A stretch of 64,000 nt of DNA from NP936 sp002726085 (GTDB lineage: Bacteria > Acidobacteriota > Vicinamibacteria > Vicinamibacterales > UBA8438): the NCBI GenBank assembly GCA_036012905.1, contig DASCQF010000109.1:80685-144684 (forward strand). Direction: 5' to 3'. A model generated the notes under the pieces. It was not told the origin of the DNA. It saw only the letters and a list, made by a program, of their open reading frames with translations, and searched no databases. Shown here in pieces: positions 44,115 through 56,101 of this stretch (positions are counted from its first letter, which is position 1; each line of letters starts with the position of its first letter). Made by a program: the position numbers and the translations under genes.

Positions 44115-44504
44115 ATGCAATCCCGCCCCGAACGCCTCGGAGACCAAGTACGCGCGGAGCTCTGCGCCCTGCTGCAGCGGTCGGCGCGCGACCCTGCGAT
44201 CCAACTCGTCACGGTGACACATGTGCGCATGACCAAGGACCTGCAACATGCACGTGTCTACTACACGACACTGGGCGACACCGAGACCGCCCGGCGGGAG
44301 ACTTCGCGAGGCCTGCGTCGCGCAACCCCGTTCCTACGCGGTCAGCTGGGCCGCCGCATCCGAGTCAGGCACGTGCCGGAGCTAACGTTCGTCTACGACG
44401 AGTCGATCGAACGCGAGCAGCGGATCGCGCAAGTCCTCGAAGAGCTGCGCGACGACGCGCCATCGACGCCACGCGATGTCCAAGAAGACTCCGGTACACG
44501 CTGA
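44115..44504 (+). CDS. rbfA: Ribosome-binding factor A
   Basis: A 129-residue KH-like 30S assembly factor. Family marks are RPERLGDQVRAELCALLQR, VTVTHVRMTKDLQHARVYYTTLGD and IRVRHVPELTFVYDESIEREQRI. It follows ylxP within the operon and overlaps nrnA by 29 nt, an unusually long overlap for this operon. The overlap encodes a tail that the family does not usually need. Confidence 0.94.
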   Translation: MQSRPERLGDQVRAELCALLQRSARDPAIQLVTVTHVRMTKDLQHARVYYTTLGDTETARRETSRGLRRATPFLRGQLGRRIRVRHVPELTFVYDESIEREQRIAQVLEELRDDAPSTPRDVQEDSGTR

Positions 44505-45459
44505 GCTGACCCAGATTCGGGACATGCTGCTCAAGGGGCGCAGCTTTCTGCTGACCTCGCACGCGCGTCCGGATGGCGACTCGCTTGGCTCGCAACTGGC
44601 GCTGGCCGCGGCGCTTCGGCAACTTGGCAAACAGGTCCGGATCATCAATTCCGACCCGGCGCCGGACCTCTACGCGTTCCTCCCAGACCTGTCGACTATC
44701 GAGATTGTCGCGTCGGTCGAGGATCGGTTCGATGCGGTGGTCGTACTGGAGTGCAGCGATCTGAGCCGGGCGGGAGTCGCCGGACTCGAAGGACGGCCGC
44801 TCATCAACATCGATCACCACCCCGGTAACGCGATGTATGGCGACATCAATTGGCACGACGTGTCGGCCTGCGCCTGCGCGGAGATGGTCTTCGAGCTGGT
44901 CACGGCGCTCGGTGCCCACCTCACTCCGGCGATGGCGACACACGTCTACGTCGCGATCCTGACCGATACCGGGTCGTTCCGGCACGCGAACATCACAGCA
45001 CGCACCTTCGAGATATGTCGTCAAATCGCCGAGACTGGCATCGACCCGGCCGGTGTGGCGGCGCACGTCTACAACAACGGCAGCCTCGGACGACTGCGGC
45101 TGACCGGCGTACTCCTGGACCGGATGCAGCTGGAGCACCAGCGTCGTATCGCGGTGCTCGCCGTGAATGATGCGATGCTGACCGAGGTCGGCTGCGATCC
45201 CGACGACCTGGAGGGCATCGTCAATCTGCCCTTGGCCGCACAGCGCGTGCGCGCCGTGGTCTTCATGAAGGAGACCGACGAGGGCCTGCGGGTGAGCCTG
45301 CGGTCGAAGGAGGGGATCGACGTTCGCCAGGTGGCGGTCTCCTTCGGCGGGGGCGGACACCTGAACGCCGCCGGGTTCACCGTCGAGCATCCGGCGCCGG
45401 ACACGCGTGGCCAGATACTTGCGCGTGTCGCGTCGGTGATCACGGACAGCGACGAGTGA
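44476..45459 (+). CDS. nrnA: DHH/DHHA1 phosphoesterase (NrnA-like nanoRNase / pAp phosphatase)
   Basis: A 327-residue enzyme that degrades short RNA oligonucleotides and pAp. The DHH domain has SHARPDGDSLGSQLAL, the key INIDHHPGN and LTDTGSFRHAN; the C-terminal DHHA1 domain has VRVSLRSKEGIDVRQVAVSFGGGGHLNAAGF. The order rbfA-nrnA-truB is the conserved one. Its stop overlaps the truB start by 4 nt. Confidence 0.95.
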   Translation: MSKKTPVHAELTQIRDMLLKGRSFLLTSHARPDGDSLGSQLALAAALRQLGKQVRIINSDPAPDLYAFLPDLSTIEIVASVEDRFDAVVVLECSDLSRAGVAGLEGRPLINIDHHPGNAMYGDINWHDVSACACAEMVFELVTALGAHLTPAMATHVYVAILTDTGSFRHANITARTFEICRQIAETGIDPAGVAAHVYNNGSLGRLRLTGVLLDRMQLEHQRRIAVLAVNDAMLTEVGCDPDDLEGIVNLPLAAQRVRAVVFMKETDEGLRVSLRSKEGIDVRQVAVSFGGGGHLNAAGFTVEHPAPDTRGQILARVASVITDSDE

Positions 45460-46427
45460 CGGATAGGTCAGCGCACGACGGGGTGCTCGTCGTCGACAAG
45501 CCAACGGGACCGACCTCGCACGATGTTGTGTCATGCGTGCGACGAACTCTCGGCCTGAAGAAGGTCGGCCACCTGGGCACTCTCGATCCAATAGCCACCG
45601 GTGTCTTGCCACTCGTCGTCGGTCGAGCCACGAGACTCGCTTCGCTGTTCAGCGATGCCTCAAAACAGTATGACGCCGTGATCCGGCTCGGGCTGGTCAC
45701 CGACACCTACGACATCACCGGAACGGTGGTTGGCGGGTCCGAGGCCAACTTGACCGGCGCCGAAGCCGCCGGTGCACCAGAAGAGCCGACGCCTGAGGCG
45801 ATCGCGCAGGCGGCATCTGGCTTCATCGGGTCCTATGCGCAGCACCCGCCGTCCTACTCGGCGAAGAAGATCGACGGCGTCCGCGCGTACAATCTCGCCC
45901 GGCAACGACGGGCCGTCAACGTGGCACCGGTGCCGGTCACGGTCGAGACGCTCACCCTGCTGTCGATAGACGGATCGCGCGTGCGGTGCCGGATTGTCTG
46001 TTCCAGCGGTTTCTACGTTCGCTCCCTGGCCCACGACCTCGGTAAGGCCCTCGGATGCGGCGGGTGTCTCGAAACGCTTCGGCGTGAGCGGCACGGCTCC
46101 TTCGGTCTCCAGGACGCCGTTCCGCTGGCGCGCGTCATCGAGTACGGCGTGTACGGCGAGGCCGCCGAGCGCGGCGCCCAGGTCGCGACGGAGCTCATCC
46201 CAATGGGTGCCCTGCTACCCGGAATACCGGCGATTGTCGTCAACGACCTGGGCGCAGGCCGAACCGCGCACGGAAACCCAGTGAGACTCGCCGATTTGAC
46301 GCCTGGAACCGGTTTCCCGCCACCAGAGACGGGGCGGGTGCGGGTTTTGGACGAACGCGGCCGGCTGCTCGCCATCGCCGATCAGCGTGCCGACGGCGCT
46401 TTGCATCCCAAGATTGTTCTAGTGTAG
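45456..46427 (+). CDS. truB: tRNA pseudouridine(55) synthase
   Basis: A 323-residue enzyme that makes pseudouridine 55 of the T-arm. Catalytic D44 lies in HLGTLDPIATGVLPL; the N-terminal VLVVDKPTGPTSHDVV and YDAVIRLG, SAKKIDGVRAYNLAR and GFYVRSLAHDLGKALG blocks are complete. It starts with GTG overlapping the nrnA stop. The next gene in many bacteria is ribF; here it is rpsO. Confidence 0.96.
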   Translation: MTDRSAHDGVLVVDKPTGPTSHDVVSCVRRTLGLKKVGHLGTLDPIATGVLPLVVGRATRLASLFSDASKQYDAVIRLGLVTDTYDITGTVVGGSEANLTGAEAAGAPEEPTPEAIAQAASGFIGSYAQHPPSYSAKKIDGVRAYNLARQRRAVNVAPVPVTVETLTLLSIDGSRVRCRIVCSSGFYVRSLAHDLGKALGCGGCLETLRRERHGSFGLQDAVPLARVIEYGVYGEAAERGAQVATELIPMGALLPGIPAIVVNDLGAGRTAHGNPVRLADLTPGTGFPPPETGRVRVLDERGRLLAIADQRADGALHPKIVLV

Positions 46428-46560
46428 GATCGATCGGTTAACCAATGTGAGAGGGACGATAACGTCAGTGGATGTGGCAGTTCTTACGGCGGTTCGGAGC
46501 ACCGACTGCTCGACCATCACACGTCGGTCGTGTCTGGGCCGTTCGTGGAGGTGATCAGCG

Positions 46561-46830
46561 GTGGTGTTGCAGAAGGAACAGAAAACCGAACTCATCGGCT
46601 CGTATCAGACCCACCAGTCCGACACCGGGTCTCCCGAAGTGCAGGTCGCGTTGCTGAGCAAGCGCATCAGCTATTTGACCGAGCACTTCAAGATTCACGC
46701 GAAGGATCACCACTCGCGTCGCGGATTGCTGAAGCTCGTCGGGCAACGGCGACGTCTTCTCGACTATCTCAAGGCCAAGGACTCGGGTCGCTACGGCGAT
46801 CTGATTAAGCGATTGGGTCTCCGCAAGTAG
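46561..46830 (+). CDS. rpsO: Ribosomal protein uS15
   Basis: The 89-residue S15 protein, with the classical QTHQSDTGSPEVQVALLSKRI and HFKIHAKDHHSRRGLLKLVGQRRRLLDYLK. It starts at GTG 46561. The 133-bp gap after truB may hold a second promoter, as in other bacteria where rpsO and pnp form a sub-operon, but no clear hexamers were found. Confidence 0.97.
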   Translation: MVLQKEQKTELIGSYQTHQSDTGSPEVQVALLSKRISYLTEHFKIHAKDHHSRRGLLKLVGQRRRLLDYLKAKDSGRYGDLIKRLGLRK

Positions 46831-46831
46831 T

Positions 46832-46844
46832 TGGGCCTCGCCCA
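46832..46844 (+). other. Short hairpin between rpsO and pnp
   Basis: TGGGC-CTC-GCCCA is a perfect 5-bp stem with a 3-nt loop right after the rpsO stop. No T-run follows, so it is not a terminator. In E. coli the rpsO-pnp gap carries a processing hairpin for PNPase autoregulation; a similar role here is a guess. Confidence 0.5.
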
Positions 46845-46907
46845 GCCTTGGTCCCATCCTCCCACGCGCCCGTCTCCTCGCCGAGAGGATCGCTCTGGAG
46901 TCAAGAC

Positions 46908-49049
<2,142 letters not shown>

Positions 49050-49062
49050 ACACAACGTCCTA

Positions 49063-49086
49063 CAGGAGGAAGCCGGAGGCCTTCGC
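49063..49086 (-). repeat. Hairpin head element downstream of pnp, reverse orientation
   Basis: On the minus strand it reads GCGAAGGCC-TCC-GGCTTCCTCCTG. This is the same head as in the other copies, with only one heptamer. It lies between the convergent genes pnp and the M48 protease. Confidence 0.7.
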
Positions 49087-49149
49087 TTCCTACTGCTTTG
49101 ACACGGGCCAACGACTGGGGGTGCCGACATCCCCAGACCCCAGCCGAGC

Positions 49150-50286
49150 CTACGGCTGCAGTGCCGCTTCGGCGCGACGTGCGGCTGCCAACCGACGATA
49201 GAGCGGCGGGTGCCTATGACACAGCAGTTCGACCAGCCGTGACGGGCGCTCTTCGACGAGATTCTGCGCGCCCAACCGGCGCAGGCCGGAGATGAACGCC
49301 ACTGGATTCCGGGTCATTCGAATCGCAAAGAGGTCGGCGCGCCGCTCGTGACGTCGCGACAACGCGTACCCGAACGGCGCCGCAGCAGCAACCACCCCAC
49401 CGGCGCCCAAAACCAGCAGTGGTAATCCAGCCACATCACCCGTACCGGCCACGCCGAACACCCCGCCCAGACGTACCATCGTCCAGCCACCGACCAGCAG
49501 GGCAAGCAGCGCCACCGACAGCTCAAACGCCATCAGCTGCCATACGTCGCGATGGACATGATGGCCCAGCTCGTGCGCAAGCACCACCTCGATCTCATCA
49601 TCCGAGTAGTCGGCCAGCAGTGTGTCGCTGAGCAAGATACGGCACACGGGTCCCAGCCCGACCAGCGTCGCGTGGGCGCGCCTCGTCGTCGCCCCGACCG
49701 CACACTCGTCGACCCGCGGCGCCGACACGCCCGCACGCTCGGCGAGCGTCGCCAAGCGCTCGGTCAACCGAGCCCGGGTCATGGGCCGGACCGAATACAG
49801 CAGCGGGATGAGGCAGACTGGCGCGAGGTTGGTCAGTATGATCGTGGCCATCGCGAACGCGGCCCCGCTCACGACCCACCACCAGGCGGGCCACGTCGCA
49901 AGCGAGAGGGACACAACAACGGCCGCCACGGCGACGACGATGCCGCTCAGGGCGACCCTCTTGAGATGAGTGGACACCCAACGGACCGCGGCGATGCGCA
50001 ACAGTGCGTATCGTTGTTCCAGCACAAAGCCCTGGAAGAAACGCACCGGCAGCAACGCCCCTTCGAGCACCGCCCACACGCACGCCGTGTAGGCGACCAC
50101 CACACCCGCATGTCGCCACACCGGCGGCAGTCCAAGCTCGGCGACCACCTGGACCACCATGTTGCGAATCCCCGCCGAGCCCCCCGACGCAAGCAGCGTC
50201 AACAGCACCGCACCGCCGCCCACTGACGCGAGCAGGCCGGTTCGTCGTTTGAGCCGGTGATAGCGAGCGGCCTTTCCTTCGTTCAC
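49150..50286 (-). CDS. M48 family (Ste24-like) membrane metalloprotease
   Basis: A 378-residue membrane protease. About four hydrophobic segments lie at residues 18-35, 60-78, 110-130 and 135-155. The zinc site is HELGH at residues 238-242 and the later RRHERRADLFAIRMT supplies a third ligand and the C-terminal signature. It is likely an inner-membrane protease for quality control or prenyl-protein-like substrates; a specific role is unknown. It converges with pnp and lies downstream of smc. Confidence 0.9.
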   Translation of the reverse strand: MNEGKAARYHRLKRRTGLLASVGGGAVLLTLLASGGSAGIRNMVVQVVAELGLPPVWRHAGVVVAYTACVWAVLEGALLPVRFFQGFVLEQRYALLRIAAVRWVSTHLKRVALSGIVVAVAAVVVSLSLATWPAWWWVVSGAAFAMATIILTNLAPVCLIPLLYSVRPMTRARLTERLATLAERAGVSAPRVDECAVGATTRRAHATLVGLGPVCRILLSDTLLADYSDDEIEVVLAHELGHHVHRDVWQLMAFELSVALLALLVGGWTMVRLGGVFGVAGTGDVAGLPLLVLGAGGVVAAAAPFGYALSRRHERRADLFAIRMTRNPVAFISGLRRLGAQNLVEERPSRLVELLCHRHPPLYRRLAAARRAEAALQP

Positions 50287-50322
50287 ACGCGCCGGAGGCG
50301 TACGGGACGGCGAGAAAGTGAC

Positions 50323-50375
50323 GGCGAAGCCATGCTGCCTCTCCTGCCTCCTGTCTCCTGTGTGCTGTCTCCTGG
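50323..50375 (+). repeat. Hairpin-heptamer element between smc and the M48 gene
   Basis: Head GGCGAAGCC (50323-50331), then five heptamers at 50341-50375 (CTCCTGC, CTCCTGT, CTCCTGT, GTGCTGT, CTCCTGG). It ends 11 bp from the smc stop. Head and spacing equal those of the acnA copy. Confidence 0.85.
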
Positions 50376-50385
50376 GAGCGGTCCG

Positions 50386-53300
50386 CTAGGGCTGCCCGAG
50401 CTGGACCGAGATCAACTTCGACACACCCGGCTCCTCCATGGTCACTCCATACAACCGGTCGGCGATCTCCATCGTCCTGCGGTTGTGCGTGACCAGGATG
50501 AATTGCGTGTCGGACTCCATTCCGCGCAGCATCTCGACAAAACGACCGATGTTCGCCTCGTCAAGGGGCGCGTCGATTTCGTCGAGTAAACAGAACGGGC
50601 TTGGCTTGTATTTGAAAATCGCAAACATCAACGCCATCGCCGACAGCGCCTTCTCGCCACCCGAAAGCAACTGGATGCTCTGCAACCGCTTACCGGGCGG
50701 CTGGGCGATGATGTCGATGCCGCTTTCTAGCAGATCACTCTCGTCGAGCAGCACCAACCCGGCACGCCCCCCCCCGAACAACGTTGAGAAGGTCTGTTGA
50801 AAGTGCGTGTTGATCGCGGTGAAGGCGTCACGGAACCGCTTCTGGGTCGTAACATTGATCCGCGCGATCGCATCACCAGTCGCGCGAATCGACTCCACGA
50901 GGTCGTGACGCTGGGTCGTGAGGAACTCGTACCGCTCGTCGAGATCGTCGAACTCCTCGATCGCCATCATATTCACCGGCCCAAGCCGCTGGATCTTCAA
51001 TTTGAGCGTTGAGACCATGTCCTCGGCCGTCACGGGCGCGTCGATTTCGGTCGGCGCGTCGTCTTGCGCGATAGCGTCCTGGTCGTCCGCGTCGTCGTCT
51101 TCGTCGTCATCGGGGCCGTGGCCATGAGCCGGTTCGGTAGCCATCAGCTCGGCGTCGGGGACAATGGCCCCATCACGCTCCAGCGCCGCCACCTCCAGCA
51201 ACGCCTCGTCGAGAGTCAGTTGCAGCGTGTCACGACAGGTTTCTTCGAGATGCGCCAGATCGGTCTCGGCAGTCACGCGCGCGATGTCCAGCTCCGACAC
51301 CACCGCACGAATCTCCTCCAACCCTCCCCGAGTCGCGCGCACCTCGTCATCCTGCGTCTCGAGCTGTGCGCGCAACCGGAGCACCTGCTCGTCGGCCTCC
51401 CTGACGTCCTGCTGCAACGTGGACAGTCCCGTGACGTCTTCGTCGAGCTGCTGCTTCGATGTAGCCAGCGATTCGATGAGCGCCTCCCGTCCCGTCCTGA
51501 TTCGTGTCTGATCTGCCGTCCGACGCTCGAGCCGGCTGGCGAGTTCCTGAGTGGCGAGCTCGAGCCGCAGCGCACCTGCCTCCAGCCCGGACGCCCGTTC
51601 AACCAGTGCGGCATGCACCGCTTTCGTCTCCGCCAGCTCGCGGCTCAGCGCGTCAATCGACTCACGCGCCTCGAGCACGCGTCGCTGGGACGACATGAAC
51701 CGCTCGTCGGCAACACGTTGCTCGCCCTCCAGCCGCTCAATCGATGCCTGCGCCTCCGTACGGCGGGCCTCGAGCCCGTCACGTTCCTCCTCCGCAGTCC
51801 GACGCTCCGTCTCGATGACTCCCAACTTGCGGGTCTGCCGCTCGGCCTCCTCGTCGAAGCCGGCGAGCTGCATCTCGTGACCGAGGAGGGCCTTCTCCTG
51901 CTGGTGCTGCTCCTGCCTGAGCTGGGCCAGATCGGCCTCGACGGATCCGCTGGTGGCGTCGAGCTCGGCGTTTTCTTCGATAAGACGACGCACAGCCGCC
52001 TGATCAGCCGTAATGGTGTCCTCTAGCGCCTTGATCTCGCGCTTGGTCGCCAGAATCCCGAGGCCTTCGCCCTTGGCTCCACCGTTCACCAGAGCCGCAC
52101 CGCGGAACACGTCTCCCTCCGGTGTCGCGATCGGGGCGGTGGTCTGACACCCGGCCTGCGCGGCCTCGTCGAACGATCCCGCCAGCCAGCGATTCTCGAG
52201 CGAGGCCCGGATCGCCGCGGCCGCCTCGCCCTCGACCCGGACGACGTCGGCTACCGCCACGAGCCCAGGGTCCGGCACGGCGACCGTCTGAGGGCCTCCC
52301 GCGCTGTCCTCGACGATGAGAAACCCCGCCCGACCCACCCCCCGGCTGCGCACGAACGCCAGCCCGGCCTCGGCGTCGGCCCGTGACGGCACGACCACAT
52401 ATTGCAGCAGGTCACCAAGACAGGCTTCGACCGCACGTTCGTGTGCCGGTTCCACCTCGAGGTGGTCGGCAACAGCTCCGAGGTGACGGATGTCGGATTC
52501 AGACGCTGACAACAGAAGTCGTGCGGCATCCGAGTAACCCGCGCGGGTAGCCTCAAGGTCGCGCAGCGACGTGAGTCGTCCGGTGAGTCCGGCCAGCTGG
52601 TGTTCCCGGTCACGCAGATCGCGGCCGCGCGCCTCCCGCTCGGCGCGCAACGACGCGAACTCGCTGTCGCGTTCGACGCAGGCGGCCCGCACCCGCTCCA
52701 GTGCGTCACGAACGGCGTGCTCGGCGACAACCGTTCGGTCGCGGGCCCCGGTCAGCGTCTGGATCTCGACCCGCTGGTCATCCGCCTCGGCATCGAGCTT
52801 GGCCAACGCGTCGGCGAGGCGTGTCTGGCCGGCCGTCGCATGCTCGACCGCATGACGGAGCGCAGTCGCCGCGTTGATCGCAGCGTTCACCTCACTTCGG
52901 GCCGCCTCGACGTCGCCCTCGAGCCCGTCGAGCGTCTGCTGGATCTCGGCGAGCGCCTCTTCCTTACCTTTGAGGGTGGACCCGACCGCATCACGGTCGG
53001 CACCGCACTGTTCGGCGTCGGCCACGTGGGCATCGAGCTCGCGCTGCGCCGGGTCCTGTCTGGCCTGCAAGTCCTCGAGCTCGTGCGCCGTCTCGGTCAG
53101 CGTGTCGCCGAGGGTCTCGACCTGCTGCGTGTCGAATGAAATCTGCTGCTGCCGGCGCTCGACCTCGAGCTCGCGCGCATGCGCAGAATCCCGGGCGCCA
53201 GTGGCTCCGCTCTCTGCTTCAGCGAGCTCGATCTGGACGCGCTCGCGTTCACCTTCGACCAGAGCCATCTGCGCCGCTGCTGCCTGCTCGCGAGCTCGCC

Positions 53301-54177
53301 CCGCGTCGAGCCGGCCGCGAGCCGACTCGATCGCCTGTCTCAGCACCCGATATCGCTGGGCGAACCCGATGGTCTCCCACCGACGCAGCTCGTCACGCAA
53401 CCGGCGATACCGGCGCGCCTTCGCCGCCTGACGCTTCAACGCGCGTCGCTGTTTCTCGACCTCATGGATGATGTCGTCTACGCGGTTCAGGTTCTGCTGC
53501 GCAGCCTCCAGCTTCAGCTCGGCTGAACGGCGGCGGCTCTTGTACTTCGTGACCCCGGCCGCTTCCTCGAGCAGTTGGCGACGCTCGGTGGGCCGTGCAC
53601 CGAGAATCTGACCGATCTTGCCTTGCTCGATCACCGCATAGGCTTTGACACCCACACCGGAATCCATGAGCAGGTCCTGCACGTCGCGAAGTCGGCAAAC
53701 CCGACCGTCGATGAGATACTCGCTCTCGCCCGAGCGGTAGAGCCGGCGCCCAACCTCCACGTCCCGCGCGATGAGGGGTAGCAGCTCGTCGATGTCGGCG
53801 TCGTCACTTCGGACTCTGGGCGTGGCGGAGTCACCATTGCCGCTCTCGTGAATCGACCCACCAGACCCACCACTGGGAACAGGCTCGAAGACCCCGACGG
53901 CCCCCGTGGCGGCCGTGACCTCGGCCAGGTGCAGCTTGACCTCCGCGGTCGCAGTCGCCTTGCGCGCATCGCTGCCGCTGAAGATCACGTCCTCCATGCG
54001 CTCGCCCCGCAGGCTCTTGGCGCTCTGCTCACCAAGGACCCAGGTGATGGCATCGATGACGTTGCTCTTGCCACACCCGTTCGGACCGACGATGGCAGTC
54101 ACACCATCATCGAAGACGAGGTTGGCACGTTCCGGGAAACTCTTGAACCCTGAGATTTCAAGCTGTTGCAGACGCAT
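50386..54177 (-). CDS. smc: Chromosome segregation protein SMC
   Basis: A 1263-residue SMC ATPase, longer than the common ~1190. Walker A is in VGPNGCGKSNVIDAITWVLGEQ, the signature in LLSGGEKALSAMALM (S1172) and Walker B in FCLLDEIDAPLD. The hinge lies near residues 520-650 (IRHLGAVADHLEVEPAHERAVEACLGDLLQYVVV) between long coiled coils. Two low-complexity inserts explain the extra length: a Gly/Ser/Asp loop at about 85-130 in the N-terminal head, and an acidic stretch (DDDEDDDADDQD) before the C-terminal head. It compacts and aligns replicated chromosomes with ScpA/B, which are not in the window. Confidence 0.95.
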   Translation of the reverse strand: MRLQQLEISGFKSFPERANLVFDDGVTAIVGPNGCGKSNVIDAITWVLGEQSAKSLRGERMEDVIFSGSDARKATATAEVKLHLAEVTAATGAVGVFEPVPSGGSGGSIHESGNGDSATPRVRSDDADIDELLPLIARDVEVGRRLYRSGESEYLIDGRVCRLRDVQDLLMDSGVGVKAYAVIEQGKIGQILGARPTERRQLLEEAAGVTKYKSRRRSAELKLEAAQQNLNRVDDIIHEVEKQRRALKRQAAKARRYRRLRDELRRWETIGFAQRYRVLRQAIESARGRLDAGRAREQAAAAQMALVEGERERVQIELAEAESGATGARDSAHARELEVERRQQQISFDTQQVETLGDTLTETAHELEDLQARQDPAQRELDAHVADAEQCGADRDAVGSTLKGKEEALAEIQQTLDGLEGDVEAARSEVNAAINAATALRHAVEHATAGQTRLADALAKLDAEADDQRVEIQTLTGARDRTVVAEHAVRDALERVRAACVERDSEFASLRAEREARGRDLRDREHQLAGLTGRLTSLRDLEATRAGYSDAARLLLSASESDIRHLGAVADHLEVEPAHERAVEACLGDLLQYVVVPSRADAEAGLAFVRSRGVGRAGFLIVEDSAGGPQTVAVPDPGLVAVADVVRVEGEAAAAIRASLENRWLAGSFDEAAQAGCQTTAPIATPEGDVFRGAALVNGGAKGEGLGILATKREIKALEDTITADQAAVRRLIEENAELDATSGSVEADLAQLRQEQHQQEKALLGHEMQLAGFDEEAERQTRKLGVIETERRTAEEERDGLEARRTEAQASIERLEGEQRVADERFMSSQRRVLEARESIDALSRELAETKAVHAALVERASGLEAGALRLELATQELASRLERRTADQTRIRTGREALIESLATSKQQLDEDVTGLSTLQQDVREADEQVLRLRAQLETQDDEVRATRGGLEEIRAVVSELDIARVTAETDLAHLEETCRDTLQLTLDEALLEVAALERDGAIVPDAELMATEPAHGHGPDDDEDDDADDQDAIAQDDAPTEIDAPVTAEDMVSTLKLKIQRLGPVNMMAIEEFDDLDERYEFLTTQRHDLVESIRATGDAIARINVTTQKRFRDAFTAINTHFQQTFSTLFGGGRAGLVLLDESDLLESGIDIIAQPPGKRLQSIQLLSGGEKALSAMALMFAIFKYKPSPFCLLDEIDAPLDEANIGRFVEMLRGMESDTQFILVTHNRRTMEIADRLYGVTMEEPGVSKLISVQLGQP

Positions 54178-54457
54178 CGGTGTCGTTTCTCACTAGCTTG
54201 CGGCAGCGTGGTCCGTCGTACACAACAACAGCCGCCAAATCTGGGGGGTGCCGACACCCCTCCTCTCCAGCGGCTGGGAACGCTTCGGAATATCTGTGCG
54301 ATTACGGACCAACGCCCCCGGGGACCCGCCGGTGGGCCGCCTCAAAATCCAGCAGCCCGCTAGGCCCATCGTTGGCAGCACATCGGCGGCTCAGACATCT
54401 TCCAAGACCGGCCGCAGTGTACCAGGGGCGAGGCTAGCGAGCAAGCGCCGCCCCGCG

Positions 54458-56101
54458 CTACTCCCGACGCGCCGCGACGGCCCCAGGCTGCCGTGAGACG
54501 TTGAGCAGACGCTCCGCCTCGGGAAACAGCGTCAGGGCGTACTGCACCTGCGGGTCGGTCGCGGCCAGGTTCTGCCGCGCCTCATCGAGACTGAACAGCG
54601 CGAGGTCAATCTCATAGTGCATCATCGCCCTGATGAACGTCTCGTCGACCCCGAGCGCTTCCTCGACCTCCTCATCGAACGTCAGCCCCCGGGATTCGAG
54701 CTGGGATCGGAACTCGGCCATCATCGCGTCGTCAACGACGAACCCTCGGGAAACCAGCTGTCGTCCCTGCGCCACTTCCTGGATACGCGTGTCGCCCTCG
54801 GCGGAGAATCCCTCGGCGAAGATGGCAAACTCCGACCGCGCGGTAAGCAGTCGACCGACGGCCGTGGGGTCGAACCCCTCGACCGGACCAGCCAGGAAAT
54901 GATCCGGCTCGATCCCGCCGCCCCCAAACACCTCGCGGCCGCCGTCGGTGAAGCGCCGCTCGCTCATGGCATGCTCGGCCGGCTTCTGCTCACGCATGGA
55001 GTAGGTCAGATACTCGTCAAAGGTATCGTCCCACGGACGCTGAATGATCCGGCCGCTCGGCGTGTAGTACTGGGCGGTGGTCAACGCGAGTCCGGCGTCC
55101 TGGCTGACTCGGTAGATCGACTGGACCAGCGCCTTGCCGAACGTCGTTTCGCCGACGATGAGCCCGCGGTCGTGATCCTGGATCGCCCCGGACACGATTT
55201 CAGACGCGCTCGCGCTGTTGCGATTGACCAGCACCACGAGTGGAATGTCGTTGTGGTCGCCGTCCTCGCGCGCGTGATAGTCCTGGTCCGAGTTCTGCAC
55301 CCGGCCGCGCGTGTAGACGATAAGATCGCCTCGCGGCAGGAACTCGTTCGATACGCGGATCGCCTGGTCGAGCGGGCCGCCCGGATTGTCGCGAAGGTCG
55401 AGCACCAGCTTCTCCATCCCGAGCTCGTCCAGCTCGTGCAGCGCCGCTTGCAGCTCGCGCGAGCTCGATTCCGAGAAGTCCCGCAGACGCACATAGCCGA
55501 TCGCCTCGTCGATCATGAAGGCGCCCTGGACCGTCGGGATCGTGATCTCGTCCCGCTCCACTTCCAGGTCGATGAGCTGGTCGTAGCCCCGCCGCCGGAG
55601 GGAGACTTCGACCGTGCTGCCCTTTGGACCCCGCAGCAGCTTGACCGCTTCGTCACTGGTCTTCCCAATGGCGTTCTCGCCCGCGATGCGCGCAATGACA
55701 TCGCCGCGTCGAATGCCCTTGCGATAGGCTGGCGACCCTTCGAACAGGTTCATCACCGTGATCGCGCGATCGATGACGTTGATGGTGATGCCCAGACCGT
55801 AGTACCGGCCTTCCTGGCGCTCCCGCAGCTGGGCATATGACCGGGGATCCATGAAGCTGGAGTGCGGATCGAGCGTCTGCAGCATGCCGCCGACGGCCCG
55901 ATACACGAGCTGCTCCGAATCGGCCTCGCCCACGTAGGTGGTCTCAATGGCCGCCAGGGCCTTCGTGAACGCCTCGTAATGCTGACTCAGGCTGTCCTGA
56001 CCGGCCAGCACCCGCCCGCCGAAGAGTCCGCCCAGTAGGGCCGAGGCAATTACGACCGCCACGGCCATCGTCAGAGTTCTGGATCCGCGTACATGGTTCA
56101 T
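54458..56101 (-). CDS. S41 family C-terminal processing protease
   Basis: A 547-residue protein with a signal anchor (residues about 10-30), a helical N-domain, a PDZ domain (about 90-170; YYGLGITINVIDRAITVMNLFEGSPAYRKGIRRGDVI) and the S41 catalytic domain. The serine of NSASASEIVSGA and the lysine of TFGKALVQ form the Ser/Lys dyad, and LVLDLRDNPGGPLDQA is the typical block. It cuts periplasmic proteins from the C-terminus. A C-terminal DUF3340-like helical tail follows. It diverges from tatA. Confidence 0.94.
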   Translation of the reverse strand: MNHVRGSRTLTMAVAVVIASALLGGLFGGRVLAGQDSLSQHYEAFTKALAAIETTYVGEADSEQLVYRAVGGMLQTLDPHSSFMDPRSYAQLRERQEGRYYGLGITINVIDRAITVMNLFEGSPAYRKGIRRGDVIARIAGENAIGKTSDEAVKLLRGPKGSTVEVSLRRRGYDQLIDLEVERDEITIPTVQGAFMIDEAIGYVRLRDFSESSSRELQAALHELDELGMEKLVLDLRDNPGGPLDQAIRVSNEFLPRGDLIVYTRGRVQNSDQDYHAREDGDHNDIPLVVLVNRNSASASEIVSGAIQDHDRGLIVGETTFGKALVQSIYRVSQDAGLALTTAQYYTPSGRIIQRPWDDTFDEYLTYSMREQKPAEHAMSERRFTDGGREVFGGGGIEPDHFLAGPVEGFDPTAVGRLLTARSEFAIFAEGFSAEGDTRIQEVAQGRQLVSRGFVVDDAMMAEFRSQLESRGLTFDEEVEEALGVDETFIRAMMHYEIDLALFSLDEARQNLAATDPQVQYALTLFPEAERLLNVSRQPGAVAARRE

